Assembly (NCBI GenBank): GCA_903921325.1
Contig: CAIXPL010000001.1
Location: forward strand, 1-64,000
Reading direction: 5' to 3'
DNA length: 64,000 bases
Source of the DNA: an uncultured Pseudomonadota bacterium
GTDB lineage: Bacteria > Pseudomonadota > Gammaproteobacteria > Burkholderiales > SG8-39
The position numbers and the translations under genes are program-made. The notes under the pieces were generated by a model, which had not been told where the DNA came from, did not search any database, and saw nothing but the letters and a program-made list of their open reading frames with translations. Below, one piece after another: positions 40,479 to 49,713 of the stretch. Each line of letters begins with the position of its first letter. The stretch's first letter is position 1.

Positions 40479-41611
40479 TCGTTTCCCGCCTGCCGTGCCT
40501 CGACCGATGCGAGGGGCGTTACCGACGCGATCGATGCACCCGTTGAGGCACCGGGGTAATCGGCTGGGACAGTCGAGCCATCCGGCCTGAGAACCTGGCC
40601 GCCTGTCTGCGACGTACGTGCGCCGAATGCAGCACGCCATGTGCTTAGCAGGCCGAGCAGTCCATTGGGCAACCACAGAGACGCGAGCACGATGAAACTG
40701 CCCATCCATAGCTGCCAATGTTTACCCAGGTCGACGCCTGCCACGGTGGGGAGGTCTTGCAGTCCGAGTTCGAGCACCATCCACACGCTCGCACCGAGAA
40801 TCGGACCCGCCACGGTGCCCATGCCACCCAGAATCACCATCATCATCACCGCGGCCGACAAGTGCCAGCCAAGGAATTCAGGATTGACCACGCCAAATTG
40901 CAGGGCCGAGAGATATCCGGCGATGCCCGCGATCGCACCGCCAATCGAAAAGCACACCAGCTTGTACCCAAATGTCCGATAGCCGAGCGAGCGCATGCGT
41001 GGTTCGTTTACCCGAATACCCGAAATGACGTGACCAAACGGCGATCGCAACAGCACGCGCAATAGAACGTAGACCAGTGCAAAGCAGGCGAGGGCGACAA
41101 AGTAGACATGAACAAAATTTTCCAGATCAAACGGTACCCATCCTGAGAGTGAGGCGTCAGGTCGAATATCGATGAAGATGCCGTCAGTGCCGCCGGCAAT
41201 GCGGGTGTCGTGGAAGACAAAGAAGAGCATTTGTGCGAATGCCAGTGTGACCATGATGAAATAAATGCCATGGGTTCGCACCACAAAAAATCCGATGATC
41301 AAGGCAGCCAGGCCCGATAACCCGATCGCCGCGGCGAGGCTCAGCCAGAAGTTGGCCGCTTGGTAAGCCGGGGTCATCAGTGCGAGCGCATAGGCACCGA
41401 TTCCATAGAACGCAGCGTGGCCAAATGAGACCAGCCCGGCGTGGCCCAGCAGCAGATCGAGACTCATGGCAAAAATCCCCATGATCATCATCTTGGCGAC
41501 GAACTGAACGTAGAACTTATCGGTGATCCACGGCAGCAGTGTCAGCCCGATGACCACGAGCACAGGGATCCAATGGGCCAACCTGTGTCGATTGGGTGGC
41601 CGCGGACTCAT
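40475..41611 (-). CDS. branched-chain-type ABC transporter permease (LivM-like)
   Basis: A 378-residue inner-membrane permease. LDLLLGHAGLVSFGHAAFYG at about residues 51-70 (cited in part: GHAGLVSFGHAAF) is the LivM signature. The ATG at 41611 overlaps the LivH-type stop (ATGA). The C-terminal 50 residues beyond the last membrane segment are a hydrophilic Ser/Thr/Ala-rich tail not usual for the family. Confidence 0.91.
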   Translation of the reverse strand: MSPRPPNRHRLAHWIPVLVVIGLTLLPWITDKFYVQFVAKMMIMGIFAMSLDLLLGHAGLVSFGHAAFYGIGAYALALMTPAYQAANFWLSLAAAIGLSGLAALIIGFFVVRTHGIYFIMVTLAFAQMLFFVFHDTRIAGGTDGIFIDIRPDASLSGWVPFDLENFVHVYFVALACFALVYVLLRVLLRSPFGHVISGIRVNEPRMRSLGYRTFGYKLVCFSIGGAIAGIAGYLSALQFGVVNPEFLGWHLSAAVMMMVILGGMGTVAGPILGASVWMVLELGLQDLPTVAGVDLGKHWQLWMGSFIVLASLWLPNGLLGLLSTWRAAFGARTSQTGGQVLRPDGSTVPADYPGASTGASIASVTPLASVEARQAGNE

Positions 41612-42507
41612 CGACCGGGCGCTCCGAACAGCCCTTCGGGCCGCCACAGGAGGATCACCGCCATCAGCAGGTAGATGCTCATCGAGGACAATTCGGGCAG
41701 CAAATGGATGCCGGCAATTTCCAGATGGAGGACCTTGCCAAATGTGTCGACCAGACCGATCAGCAAAGAGGCGATCAGCGCACCCTTGATCGATCCCATG
41801 CCGCCGATCACCACCACAACAAAGCACACGATCAACACGTGATTGCCCATGCCCGGAAACACCGAGGAGACCGGGGCGGCGATCATCCCTGCCAGCGCCG
41901 CCAGGGCCACACCGAGCGCAAAGACGCATCGGTAGAGAAGCGCCACATTGATGCCAAGGGACTGCACCATCTGCCGATTGGCACTGCCCGCGCGTATCAT
42001 CATGCCGACGCGGGTCTTCTGAATCAGCCAGTACATCGCGGCAGCGAGTGCGAGGCAAAGCACCGAAATGGCCAGCCGGTAGACCGGATACGACAGATTA
42101 TCGGTGAGCCGCAGTGAGCTCGCCAGCGCGCCCGGAATGTCCACGCCGCGCACGTCATCGCCCCAGAGGAGGCTGCGGACCTCTTCGAAGACCAGTATGA
42201 GTCCATAGGTGAGCAGCACCTGATAGAGCAGGTCGCGGCCGTACAGGTAACGGATCACCAGCCACTCGAGCGCAAAGCCAAGCAGCACGGACAGCACGGT
42301 GCCGATCAGCAATGCTGTCCAGAAATGACCGGTCAGGGCAGTCAGTGACCAGGCAAGGTAGGCGCCGATCATATAAAAACTGCCATGGGCCACATTGATG
42401 ATGCCCATGATTCCGAACACCAGAGTAAGGCCGCTGGCAATCAGAAACAGCAACAGCGCGTATTGGACGCTATTGAGCAGCTGGATCAGGAAAGTCGGGA
42501 AATCCAT
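41608..42507 (-). CDS. branched-chain-type ABC transporter permease (LivH-like)
   Basis: A 299-residue permease with about eight membrane segments; FGIMGIINVAHGSFYMIGAY at about 31-50 (cited in part: INVAHGSFYMIGAY) is the LivH signature. Its gene follows the binding-protein gene after a 93-base gap and overlaps the LivM-type gene by four bases. Confidence 0.92.
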   Translation of the reverse strand: MDFPTFLIQLLNSVQYALLLFLIASGLTLVFGIMGIINVAHGSFYMIGAYLAWSLTALTGHFWTALLIGTVLSVLLGFALEWLVIRYLYGRDLLYQVLLTYGLILVFEEVRSLLWGDDVRGVDIPGALASSLRLTDNLSYPVYRLAISVLCLALAAAMYWLIQKTRVGMMIRAGSANRQMVQSLGINVALLYRCVFALGVALAALAGMIAAPVSSVFPGMGNHVLIVCFVVVVIGGMGSIKGALIASLLIGLVDTFGKVLHLEIAGIHLLPELSSMSIYLLMAVILLWRPEGLFGAPGR

Positions 42508-42600
42508 GGCGGATCAGCGAACCTTGCCCATTTTTTCCCGACCCATGCTTTCCCGCTTCATCCTTTACCGCTGCAGCGGTCGATTCGGCCCGCGCCGGGC

Positions 42601-43818
42601 CTAGCGTCCCATTTTGCAAGCAGCAATCATCGCGGGGTCGTCATCGAGCTGCCGCACGGCTACGCTCGTCACCCGGTTTTCCATGCCGATCACCTTGCGC
42701 AGATAGTGATCCTGGATCGGATTGTGCGCGCGTGACATGGTCCACTTGCCGCGCGGACTGTCGATCGAGGCGTGTTCCATGGCAGCGATCAGTTCCTTGC
42801 GTTTGCTGATGTCGCCGGCGACCGCTTTCATTCCCGCACCCAGCAGATAGGCGCTGTCATAGCCGGCCACCGCGTAGGTGTCAGGTTGCAGTTTGAATGT
42901 CTTTGCGTAAGCCAGACGGAACGCCTTGTTCTTTGGCGTCTCGATGCCATCCCCATAGTGCAGGGTGGTTTCGACCCCTTCGGCGGCGCCCCCGGTCGCC
43001 TCGAGAATGCCATCGGTGAGAAAGCCCGGGCCGATCAAAGGAATGGTTTTGCGCAGACCCGCCTGGTCATAGTCCTTCAGAAATTTCGCGGCACCGGCAC
43101 CGGCAAAAAATGCATAGGTCGCATCGGGCTTGGCTGCCGCAATTTCGGTGAGCAGAGCCTGGAAATCGACGGTCGGAAAGGGCAGCCAGAGTTCCTTGGC
43201 GATTTGCCCACCACCTTTGGTGTAGCCGTCCTTGAACCCTTTGACCGATTCCTCGCCAGCTGCATACTGCCAGGCAATGGTGATGACTTTCTTCACCTTG
43301 TTGCGTGCGGCCATTTCCACGCCCATCGCGTAGCCCGACTGCCAGTTGGAAAATGACGAGCGAAAAATGTTGGGTGCGCACAGCGGGCCTGACACCGGTG
43401 CAAGTCCGGCATTCGGAATGATCTGCAGGGTGCCCGATTCGCGCGTCACCCGCACCATGGCGGCAGCAACGCCGGAGTGGACTGTACCGAGCACCACGTC
43501 GACCTTGTCGCGAGTCACCAGCCGATTGATATTGTCGGTCGCTTTGGCCGGGTCCGACTCATCGTCCACTTTGACAATTTCGACCTCACGGCCACCGAGG
43601 CGCCCGCCCTGTTCTTCAAGCCCCAGTCGAAAGCCGTTTTCAATGGCTACGCCGAGTGGGGCGAATGTGCCGGTGTAGGGCAGCATCATGCCGACTTTGA
43701 TTTTCGCCTGCTGGGCCAGCGTCGGCGCGCTGACAAGGAATGTCAACGTGAGCGCGAGCAGCGACCGCAGGCATGCGGTGAGGGTGAGGTAACGAAAAAC
43801 CTGGTTGAATCGCAACAT
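42601..43818 (-). CDS. ABC transporter periplasmic substrate-binding protein (Liv type)
   Basis: A 405-residue type I periplasmic binding protein. A signal peptide of about 36 residues ends SAPTLAQQA. The mature start IKVGMMLPYTGTFAPLG and TIAWQYAAGEESVKGF match the leucine/amide/aromatic-acid binding family. It leads the transporter run and is 45 bases after the outer-membrane barrel gene. Ligands of this subfamily in Burkholderiales are often aromatic acids; here unproven. Confidence 0.91.
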   Translation of the reverse strand: MLRFNQVFRYLTLTACLRSLLALTLTFLVSAPTLAQQAKIKVGMMLPYTGTFAPLGVAIENGFRLGLEEQGGRLGGREVEIVKVDDESDPAKATDNINRLVTRDKVDVVLGTVHSGVAAAMVRVTRESGTLQIIPNAGLAPVSGPLCAPNIFRSSFSNWQSGYAMGVEMAARNKVKKVITIAWQYAAGEESVKGFKDGYTKGGGQIAKELWLPFPTVDFQALLTEIAAAKPDATYAFFAGAGAAKFLKDYDQAGLRKTIPLIGPGFLTDGILEATGGAAEGVETTLHYGDGIETPKNKAFRLAYAKTFKLQPDTYAVAGYDSAYLLGAGMKAVAGDISKRKELIAAMEHASIDSPRGKWTMSRAHNPIQDHYLRKVIGMENRVTSVAVRQLDDDPAMIAACKMGR

Positions 43819-43863
43819 GGCGAGTGTCCCTTGGTGTTGACCGGACGGATTCTATGTCAGTTG

Positions 43864-44427
43864 TTACCACACTCGCAGCTTGAACTGGAGCGAAACCGCC
43901 CCGTCGAGGCGATTGGCGATCGTCGGAATGACGCTGAGGTTAATGCCCACATAGCGGGTTTCGACCGACAACAGCGGCAATGGCGCGATGAACCATCCAC
44001 CGTTTCGATAGTGCGGATAACCATCAAATGCGCTCACCAGTGCGCCCAGGCCAATCTGCGCACCATGAAAGTCAGTATGCCAGGGGCGCCAGGCGTAACC
44101 GACATAGTCCGTGCGCGCTCCATTACTGTTGATATAGTTGCCTGCAACCAGGGCGTGCACCGGCGTGAAGGCAACCTCTATTCCGGGACCGATATTGTCA
44201 TTGCGCAGATTCTTGCTGCGATCGAAGTGCACGGAATAGATGCCCGGACTCAGCCAGACCTGCAGGGTCTCAGTGCGTGCATTCTCGGGCGCTGCCGACC
44301 GATCCGCGGCGCTGGCGGGGGCGCTCGCGGAGGCGGGGGCCGGCGGCGGTGCCAATTCGCCGGCCAGTACGAGCGGCGCTGCGCTGATCAAGACACCGAT
44401 CAAGCCGAGACGAAGCAGATGCATCAA
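43864..44427 (-). CDS. putative outer-membrane beta-barrel protein of unknown function
   Basis: A 187-residue exported protein: a signal peptide of about 22 residues, then an Ala/Pro/Ser-rich linker (24-48) and a domain of alternating amphipathic strands ending in a C-terminal aromatic (W187), as expected for a small outer-membrane barrel. Segments such as LSPGIYSVHFDRSKNLRND and AGNYINSNGARTDYVGY recall a family of small lipid-A- or acyl-related barrel proteins annotated only as hypothetical; I cannot name it. It is 45 bases upstream of the Liv-type binding protein gene on the same strand, so it might be a porin-like aid or an unrelated leader gene. Confidence 0.65.
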   Translation of the reverse strand: MMHLLRLGLIGVLISAAPLVLAGELAPPPAPASASAPASAADRSAAPENARTETLQVWLSPGIYSVHFDRSKNLRNDNIGPGIEVAFTPVHALVAGNYINSNGARTDYVGYAWRPWHTDFHGAQIGLGALVSAFDGYPHYRNGGWFIAPLPLLSVETRYVGINLSVIPTIANRLDGAVSLQFKLRVW

Positions 44428-44528
44428 AGTTTATCCTTGCAAGGCGAGACCGCGCAGAGGGTGCGGTTAGAATGTCCGCATCCTGCGGTGAGCGCACCGA
44501 AGGGCTCTCTCGATCGGGTACCGGGCCA

Positions 44529-45554
44529 ATGATGATAAGACACTTGGTGAGAATTGTCGGCCTTGCCCGCGAGGGGTATGTCATTGCAGGGAAATGGGCC
44601 TGTCTGGCTGTGTCGACATTGCTGGTGGGGCAGGCTGCGCTCGCCGCCGACGCACGCGAACTGGCCTGGCCTGAACGCCCTGTCCATCTCCTGGTGCCTT
44701 ATTCGCCTGGAGGGCCGAATGACATCCTCGCGCGCCTGCTGGGTGAGCGCCTGGCACACAGTCTGGGTCAGCCTTTTGTCATCGAAAATCGTGCCGGCGC
44801 CAGTGGCAACATTGCGATGGAAATGGCGGCGAAGGCAAAGCCTGACGGCTACACCCTCGTGATGCCTGCGATGGCGTATGTGGTAAACCCGGTATTGCTC
44901 GGAAAAGTTCCGTATCGAATCCAGGACTTTGCGGCGGTGTCTCTGGTCGCGCGTGGTCCTCTGGCTCTGGTAGTGCCCGCGGCTGCCAGCGAGCATTCGG
45001 TGGCTGAACTGATCGAGCACATCCGCGCCCGTCCCGGACACTATCAGTACGGCAGTGGCGGCAGCGGTTCCTCGCCGCACCTGGCCGCAGCATTGTTTCG
45101 TCATGAAGCAAAACTTGACATGGTGCACGTGGCCTACAAAGGCACCAATGATGTCCTGCCCGATCTGTTCAATGGATCTCTTCATCTGGCGTTTCTGAGT
45201 CCGCTGGTGGTCGATGCTCAGGTGAAGGCTGGGCGCCTGCGCGTGCTGGCGACAACATCATCGCAACGCTTGAGTGCCATGCCTGCCGTGCCAGCACTCG
45301 GGGAAGTAGTCGCTGGGTACCATATGGAAAGCTGGTATGCGCTGCTTGCGCCCGCAGCGACGCCGCTGGGCGTGCGCGATCGACTGGCACGCGAGACCGC
45401 GCAGGCGCTTGCTGATCCCGAGGTCCTGGTCCGGCTCGCTTCGCTGGGGGTGCAGGCCGATGGCGAAGGCGGTGCGGCCGCAGCAGAATTCATGCGCACC
45501 GAAGCGAGCCGCTGGGAAATCGTCTTGAAATCAGCTGACATCGGGGTGCAGTGA
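44529..45554 (+). CDS. Bug-type (TctC-like) tripartite tricarboxylate receptor
   Basis: A 341-residue periplasmic binding protein. A signal peptide of about 41 residues ends QAALAADA. WPERPVHLLVPYSPGGPNDILAR (cited in part: LLVPYSPGG) is the Bug signature for carboxylate binding, then IENRAGASGN and VAYKGTNDVL. No TctA/TctB permease is nearby, as for most Bug proteins in Burkholderiales, which are thought to serve shared permeases or sensing. The ATG pair at 44529/44532 is chosen over 44472 because the longer lead is basic and not signal-like. Followed by the GMC oxidoreductase after 34 bases. Confidence 0.88.
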   Translation: MMIRHLVRIVGLAREGYVIAGKWACLAVSTLLVGQAALAADARELAWPERPVHLLVPYSPGGPNDILARLLGERLAHSLGQPFVIENRAGASGNIAMEMAAKAKPDGYTLVMPAMAYVVNPVLLGKVPYRIQDFAAVSLVARGPLALVVPAAASEHSVAELIEHIRARPGHYQYGSGGSGSSPHLAAALFRHEAKLDMVHVAYKGTNDVLPDLFNGSLHLAFLSPLVVDAQVKAGRLRVLATTSSQRLSAMPAVPALGEVVAGYHMESWYALLAPAATPLGVRDRLARETAQALADPEVLVRLASLGVQADGEGGAAAAEFMRTEASRWEIVLKSADIGVQ

Positions 45555-45588
45555 GGCTGCTTGCTTCTGAACAAGTGGAGGGGACAGC

Positions 45589-47196
45589 GTGAATTCAGAC
45601 GAATACGACTACATCATTGTGGGCGCAGGATCGGCAGGCTGCGTGCTGGCCAACCGGCTGTCTGAAAAAGGTGATCAGCGCATCTTGCTGCTGGAAGCGG
45701 GCGGCTGGGATCGCAACCCCTGGATTCACATCCCGCTCGGTTGGCCGCGTCTGTTTCTGAAACGCATGAACGACTGGCAGTACTTTTCCGAACCCGAGCG
45801 CACCATGGGTGGACGCCCCATCGAATGCGCGCGTGGCAAGGTGATCGGTGGATCGTCATCGATCAACGCGATGGCCTACGTGCGCGGCCATGCCGGGGAT
45901 TACGACCGCTGGGCGGCGGCCGGTCTGAACGGCTGGTCCTATCAGGATGTGCTGCCGTATTTTCGCCGGCAGGAATCCTGGGAGGGCGGGGCAAATCCGT
46001 GGCGTGGCGGTGAGGGGCCGCTCACCACCCGCTTCGGCCGATTCAACGATCCGTTGAACGATGCGTTCATGGCGGCCGGACACTCTGCAGGCCATGCATT
46101 GACCGCGGATTACAACGGCGCGCAGCAGGAAGGCTTTGGTCAACTGCAAAGTACGATTCGCGATGGGCGTCGCTGCAGCACGGCGCTTGCCTATCTGCGG
46201 CCCGCGCTGGCACGCGCGCATTTGCACGTAAAGGTCGAAGCTCTGGTGAGTGCGTTGCAGTTCGAAGGCCAGCGCGCGGTCGGGGTACATTACCGGCAGG
46301 CCGGACGCGCTTGTCAGGCGCGCGCCACGCGCGAAGTGATTCTGTGTGGCGGGGTGATCAACTCGCCGCAATTGCTCATGTTATCGGGTGTGGGGCCGGC
46401 CGATCATCTGAGCCAGGTGGGTATCCGGCCGCGCATCGATTTGAAAGGAGTCGGCGAGAATCTGCAGGACCATATTTCCTCGCCGGCAGTGTATGAACGG
46501 CGCAGCCCGGGGCCGTTGCACCGCAGTATGCGGATCGACCGGATCGGCGTGGCATTGGCCAATGCGTACTGGCGTGGCAAGGGTATCGCCACCGACTTGC
46601 CAGCCGGTGCGATGGCGTTTTTGCGCACGCACCTCGCCGCGGACCTGCCCGACATTCAGCTGATTTTTATCAGTGGTCCGATGAGCGCGGGCCCGTATCT
46701 GCGCCCGTTTCGCGCGCCTTATCAGGATGGGTTTGCGATCAGGGCGGCGTTGCTACGGCCGCAAAGTCGTGGGCAGGTACGCCTGCGCTCGTCTGACCCC
46801 GAGGCGGCACCGGTCATCGTGCAGAATTTCCTGGCAACGGATCACGATTGGGCGACGCTGCGCGCCGGCTTGCGCATGGCGATGGATGTGGGTGATCAGT
46901 CGGATCTGGCGCCGTTCTGCGCGCGTCGCCTGGGCCCGGGCGCAGTATCGGACACAGACCTCAACGACTATATCGCGCAGACCGGCATCACGGTTCATCA
47001 TCCCCTCGGCACCTGCAAGATGGGCGTTGCAGGCGATGAATGGGCAGTGGTTGATCCCCAGCTACGGGTGATCGGCGCTGAGGGTCTGCGGGTGGTCGAT
47101 GCCTCGGTGATGCCCGATCTGGTCGGGGGCAACATCAACGCCCCGGTCATCATGATCGCTGAACGGGCGGCCGACCTGATTCGTGCGCAAGCATGA
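45589..47196 (+). CDS. GMC-family FAD oxidoreductase (choline/alcohol dehydrogenase-like)
   Basis: A 535-residue flavoprotein that oxidises alcohols to aldehydes or acids. The Rossmann motif G-A-G-S-A-G is at 12-17; [20 protein letters not shown] is the GMC signature 1 region (cited in part: [14 protein letters not shown]); [10 protein letters not shown] and a terminal [15 protein letters not shown] carry the catalytic His and Asn. The start is a GTG preceded by GGAGGGG. It probably works in one pathway with the Bug receptor upstream. It is convergent with the hydrolase/luciferase-like pair, separated by a terminator hairpin. Confidence 0.92.
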   Translation: MNSDEYDYIIVGAGSAGCVLANRLSEKGDQRILLLEAGGWDRNPWIHIPLGWPRLFLKRMNDWQYFSEPERTMGGRPIECARGKVIGGSSSINAMAYVRGHAGDYDRWAAAGLNGWSYQDVLPYFRRQESWEGGANPWRGGEGPLTTRFGRFNDPLNDAFMAAGHSAGHALTADYNGAQQEGFGQLQSTIRDGRRCSTALAYLRPALARAHLHVKVEALVSALQFEGQRAVGVHYRQAGRACQARATREVILCGGVINSPQLLMLSGVGPADHLSQVGIRPRIDLKGVGENLQDHISSPAVYERRSPGPLHRSMRIDRIGVALANAYWRGKGIATDLPAGAMAFLRTHLAADLPDIQLIFISGPMSAGPYLRPFRAPYQDGFAIRAALLRPQSRGQVRLRSSDPEAAPVIVQNFLATDHDWATLRAGLRMAMDVGDQSDLAPFCARRLGPGAVSDTDLNDYIAQTGITVHHPLGTCKMGVAGDEWAVVDPQLRVIGAEGLRVVDASVMPDLVGGNINAPVIMIAERAADLIRAQA

Positions 47197-47271
47197 TCCC
47201 AGCGCAAACCGGATGCGGATTGCCTGGTGCGCTAGAGCAGAATCAGTAGGCCACGTGGGGCAGACCCGATG

Positions 47272-47308
47272 CGCGCCCCTCGCGGTGCATATCGGCACCA
47301 AGGGCGCG
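47272..47308 (+). terminator. two-tier terminator between convergent genes
   Basis: CGCGCCC (47272-47278) pairs with GGGCGCG (47302-47308); inside, GGTGC pairs with GCACC around ATATCG. The plus strand continues TGTTCGTTT, a modest U-tract. It lies 76 bases after the GMC stop and just before the hydrolase stop on the other strand. Confidence 0.5.
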
Positions 47309-47315
47309 TGTTCGT

Positions 47316-48131
47316 TTACTGAAAAAATGCATCCAGCAAGGCAACCGTTTGCTCGCAGCGTTCAATGCCCGGGCTGTGACCGCAACCACTGAGTATTTCC
47401 AGCCGTGCACCCGGCAGTCCATTTGCGTACGCACGGGCGTGCGCAATGGGCACCATATGATCCTCCGCGCCGCTGATCACCAGCGCCGGACCGCGATAGC
47501 GCGATAGGCGGTTTATCAGCTTGCGATTGTAAAAATACGGTGGACTGAAACCCACCCGTGAACAAAAGCGCATCACCTTGTAGCGACTGATTTCGCGTGC
47601 CAAGTCGACGCGACCATCGGGCAGCAGTGCGAGTGCGGCCGCGTCATCGGCATGGGCAAACATCAGATGCCGCAGTCCGCTGAAGTCGCGCCCGTTGCGT
47701 GCCTGCACCTCCATGAACAGATCGGCAATCGGCTCACCGGGCAGGAACAGGCCGCTTGCGCCGATGAGCGCGAGGCGATTCACGCGTTCAGGGTGGCGCA
47801 CGGCCAGTTCCGCGGCAACCCAACCGCCGAAGCAGTTGCCGATCAGATCAAATCGTGCAAGCCCGAGTGCATCAATCACCTCGATCCAGCGATAGGCCAC
47901 ATCATCAATGGTTTCGATCTCTTCATCTTCGGCCGATTCGGCGCAGGCCGGGAAGGCGGGCGCGAGCAGCCGATGCGAGCGGGACAGTTGTTGCTGAAAT
48001 GGCAGCCAGCCATCGCTGGCCGCATGGATGTCGGCGTAGCCATGCAGATAAACGAGTGGCGTGCCCTGTCCGGTTTCGGCCACGCTCACGCCCATGCCGG
48101 CGACGGTTAGCTGTCTGAGGGTGCTATTCAT
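47316..48131 (-). CDS. alpha/beta-fold hydrolase with cysteine nucleophile position
   Basis: A 271-residue hydrolase. The oxyanion segment is YLHGY (28-32). The nucleophile elbow reads G98-N-C100-F-G-G, with cysteine (codon TGC) where serine is usual; D224 in SGAEDHMVP and H252 in GCGHSPG complete a Cys-Asp-His triad. Cysteine nucleophiles are known in dienelactone hydrolase, so this may be active with a different preference, or impaired. The ATG overlaps the stop of the luciferase-like gene (ATGA). It is the counterpart of the hydrolase at 11748, with gene order reversed. ELAVRHPERVNRLALIGASG and flanks are otherwise typical. Confidence 0.86.
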   Translation of the reverse strand: MNSTLRQLTVAGMGVSVAETGQGTPLVYLHGYADIHAASDGWLPFQQQLSRSHRLLAPAFPACAESAEDEEIETIDDVAYRWIEVIDALGLARFDLIGNCFGGWVAAELAVRHPERVNRLALIGASGLFLPGEPIADLFMEVQARNGRDFSGLRHLMFAHADDAAALALLPDGRVDLAREISRYKVMRFCSRVGFSPPYFYNRKLINRLSRYRGPALVISGAEDHMVPIAHARAYANGLPGARLEILSGCGHSPGIERCEQTVALLDAFFQ

Positions 48132-49387
48132 GCCGCGGCTCCGGTGGGCTTGGCGTCACCAAAATCCATCTCGGCCAGCTCCGGATAGTCACGTCCGAAC
48201 AGCGCCGCCGAATCACGTCGCAGTGCCGGGGCCACCTCGGTGGCAAACAATCGCATGCTCTTGCGCGCCAATTCAGGTTTCATATTGCCAAAATGAAACT
48301 GGATCATCAGATTGCCCACGCCGGCTTGCTCGATCAGACTCCAGAGCTTCTCGCGCACGGTTTTCGGACTGCCGATGGTGATCGAGCCCCAGGCCTCGAG
48401 CTCGGCCCAGTCTGCGGCATCGCCCAGCATCTTTGCCTCCGGATCGGCGTTCTGCAGGTACTGTTCCCACGACCGCACCGAAGTCGAAGGCACACCCGGA
48501 CCGAAGGTGAGCATGCGGCCTTCGCGGCGCAGATGGCCTTTGAGGCAATTGCGCAAAAAATACCAGACGCCTTCATGAGCCTCTTCTCTGGCTTGCTCGT
48601 CTGTTTCCGAAACATAGACCGACAGCAGGATACCCATGCGAAACGGATGAAAGCGCCCGCCATAGGATTCGATGATCTGGGCGAAACGCTGCGCTGCCTT
48701 GCGCGTCCCTGCGCCGTGTGCCCGCGAGGACAGAAAGTAATCGTAACCGCGCTTGGCAACCTCTTCCATGGTCTCGACCGATATCGCACCGGGGATCCAG
48801 ATCGGCGGGCGCGGCGTCTGGCGTGGCTTGGGCCAGACATTCACGTAGCGCAAGGGATAGTGGCGGCCTTCATGGGCGAAGGGGCCGTCTTCAGTCCAGC
48901 AGCGGTCGATCAGATCGATCGCCTCCCAGTAGCGGGTGCGCGCCTGCGGTTGCGGAATGTCGTAATTGAACGCCTCGGGGCCACCGCCCACCGCAAAGCC
49001 GGCAATGAGGCGCCCACTACTCATCGAATCGAGCATCGCGTACTCTTCGGCCACCCGCAGAGGATTGAGGTGCAGCGGCAGCAGATTGCCAAGGACGACC
49101 AGCTTGGCCCGTGAGGTGCGCTGGGTGAGCGCGGCCATCAGCAGGTTGGGCGAGGGCATCAGGCCGTAAATGTTCTGATGATGTTCGTTGAGCACCAGGC
49201 CATCGAATCCGAGTTCCTCGCCATAGACCAGTTGGTCAAGATATTCCTGGTACAGGCCATCGGACTTCTCCCGATCCCACAGTGCGTTAGGGACCGTGAC
49301 CCAGCCGGTGTCGTACTTCTGATCGAAGTCATCGGGCAGGTAGGGATAGGGCATGAAGTGCCAGCAGAACAACTGGACAGGACGCAT
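48128..49387 (-). CDS. LLM-class (luciferase-like) flavin-dependent monooxygenase
   Basis: A 419-residue luciferase-like flavoprotein. It opens with QLFCWHFMPYPYLP; then LNEHHQNIYGLMPSPNLLMA at about 67-86 (cited in part) and MLDSMSSGRLIAGFAVGGG match the 12527-13669 protein segment by segment. FMN would be reduced by a separate enzyme, not encoded here. It is transcribed divergently from the TRAP transporter across 326 bases and is followed by its hydrolase partner with a four-base overlap. Confidence 0.88.
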   Translation of the reverse strand: MRPVQLFCWHFMPYPYLPDDFDQKYDTGWVTVPNALWDREKSDGLYQEYLDQLVYGEELGFDGLVLNEHHQNIYGLMPSPNLLMAALTQRTSRAKLVVLGNLLPLHLNPLRVAEEYAMLDSMSSGRLIAGFAVGGGPEAFNYDIPQPQARTRYWEAIDLIDRCWTEDGPFAHEGRHYPLRYVNVWPKPRQTPRPPIWIPGAISVETMEEVAKRGYDYFLSSRAHGAGTRKAAQRFAQIIESYGGRFHPFRMGILLSVYVSETDEQAREEAHEGVWYFLRNCLKGHLRREGRMLTFGPGVPSTSVRSWEQYLQNADPEAKMLGDAADWAELEAWGSITIGSPKTVREKLWSLIEQAGVGNLMIQFHFGNMKPELARKSMRLFATEVAPALRRDSAALFGRDYPELAEMDFGDAKPTGAAA

Positions 49388-49713
49388 GAGAACTCCAAGA
49401 GGACAGGCGGATCAGCGCTGCGGTTGAAAACGTTGCGCACGCTGTGTCAGCGTTCGCTCGCGCAGCGTGCGCGTCGCCGACAGTGGGTATATACCGCAAA
49501 CCAGCCGCTATCTCTATGCGCAATGCGGCAAAAAAGCGCCGCCGGTTCCAGTGGCCAGGCGGTCGTGATGTGCGCAAGGCGACATAAGCGCGGGCAGGGC
49601 GTCCCGCTGCGGTGTCGGCGCCGGGCGACAATCGACAGTCGCCATGCGAGTGGAATTCCGGGAGGCATTCTCAGCTATGATCAGGTCCATAACGAAAAAG
49701 GGGAGACAGCACC
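49388..49713. other. 326-bp divergent intergenic region
   Basis: No gene is visible. It must hold the promoters of the luciferase-like/hydrolase unit (minus) and the TRAP unit (plus). TATGAT at about 49676 is a candidate -10 for the TRAP unit but lacks a recognisable -35; GGGGAG lies before the DctP-type ATG. No convincing operator palindrome was found. Confidence 0.45.
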
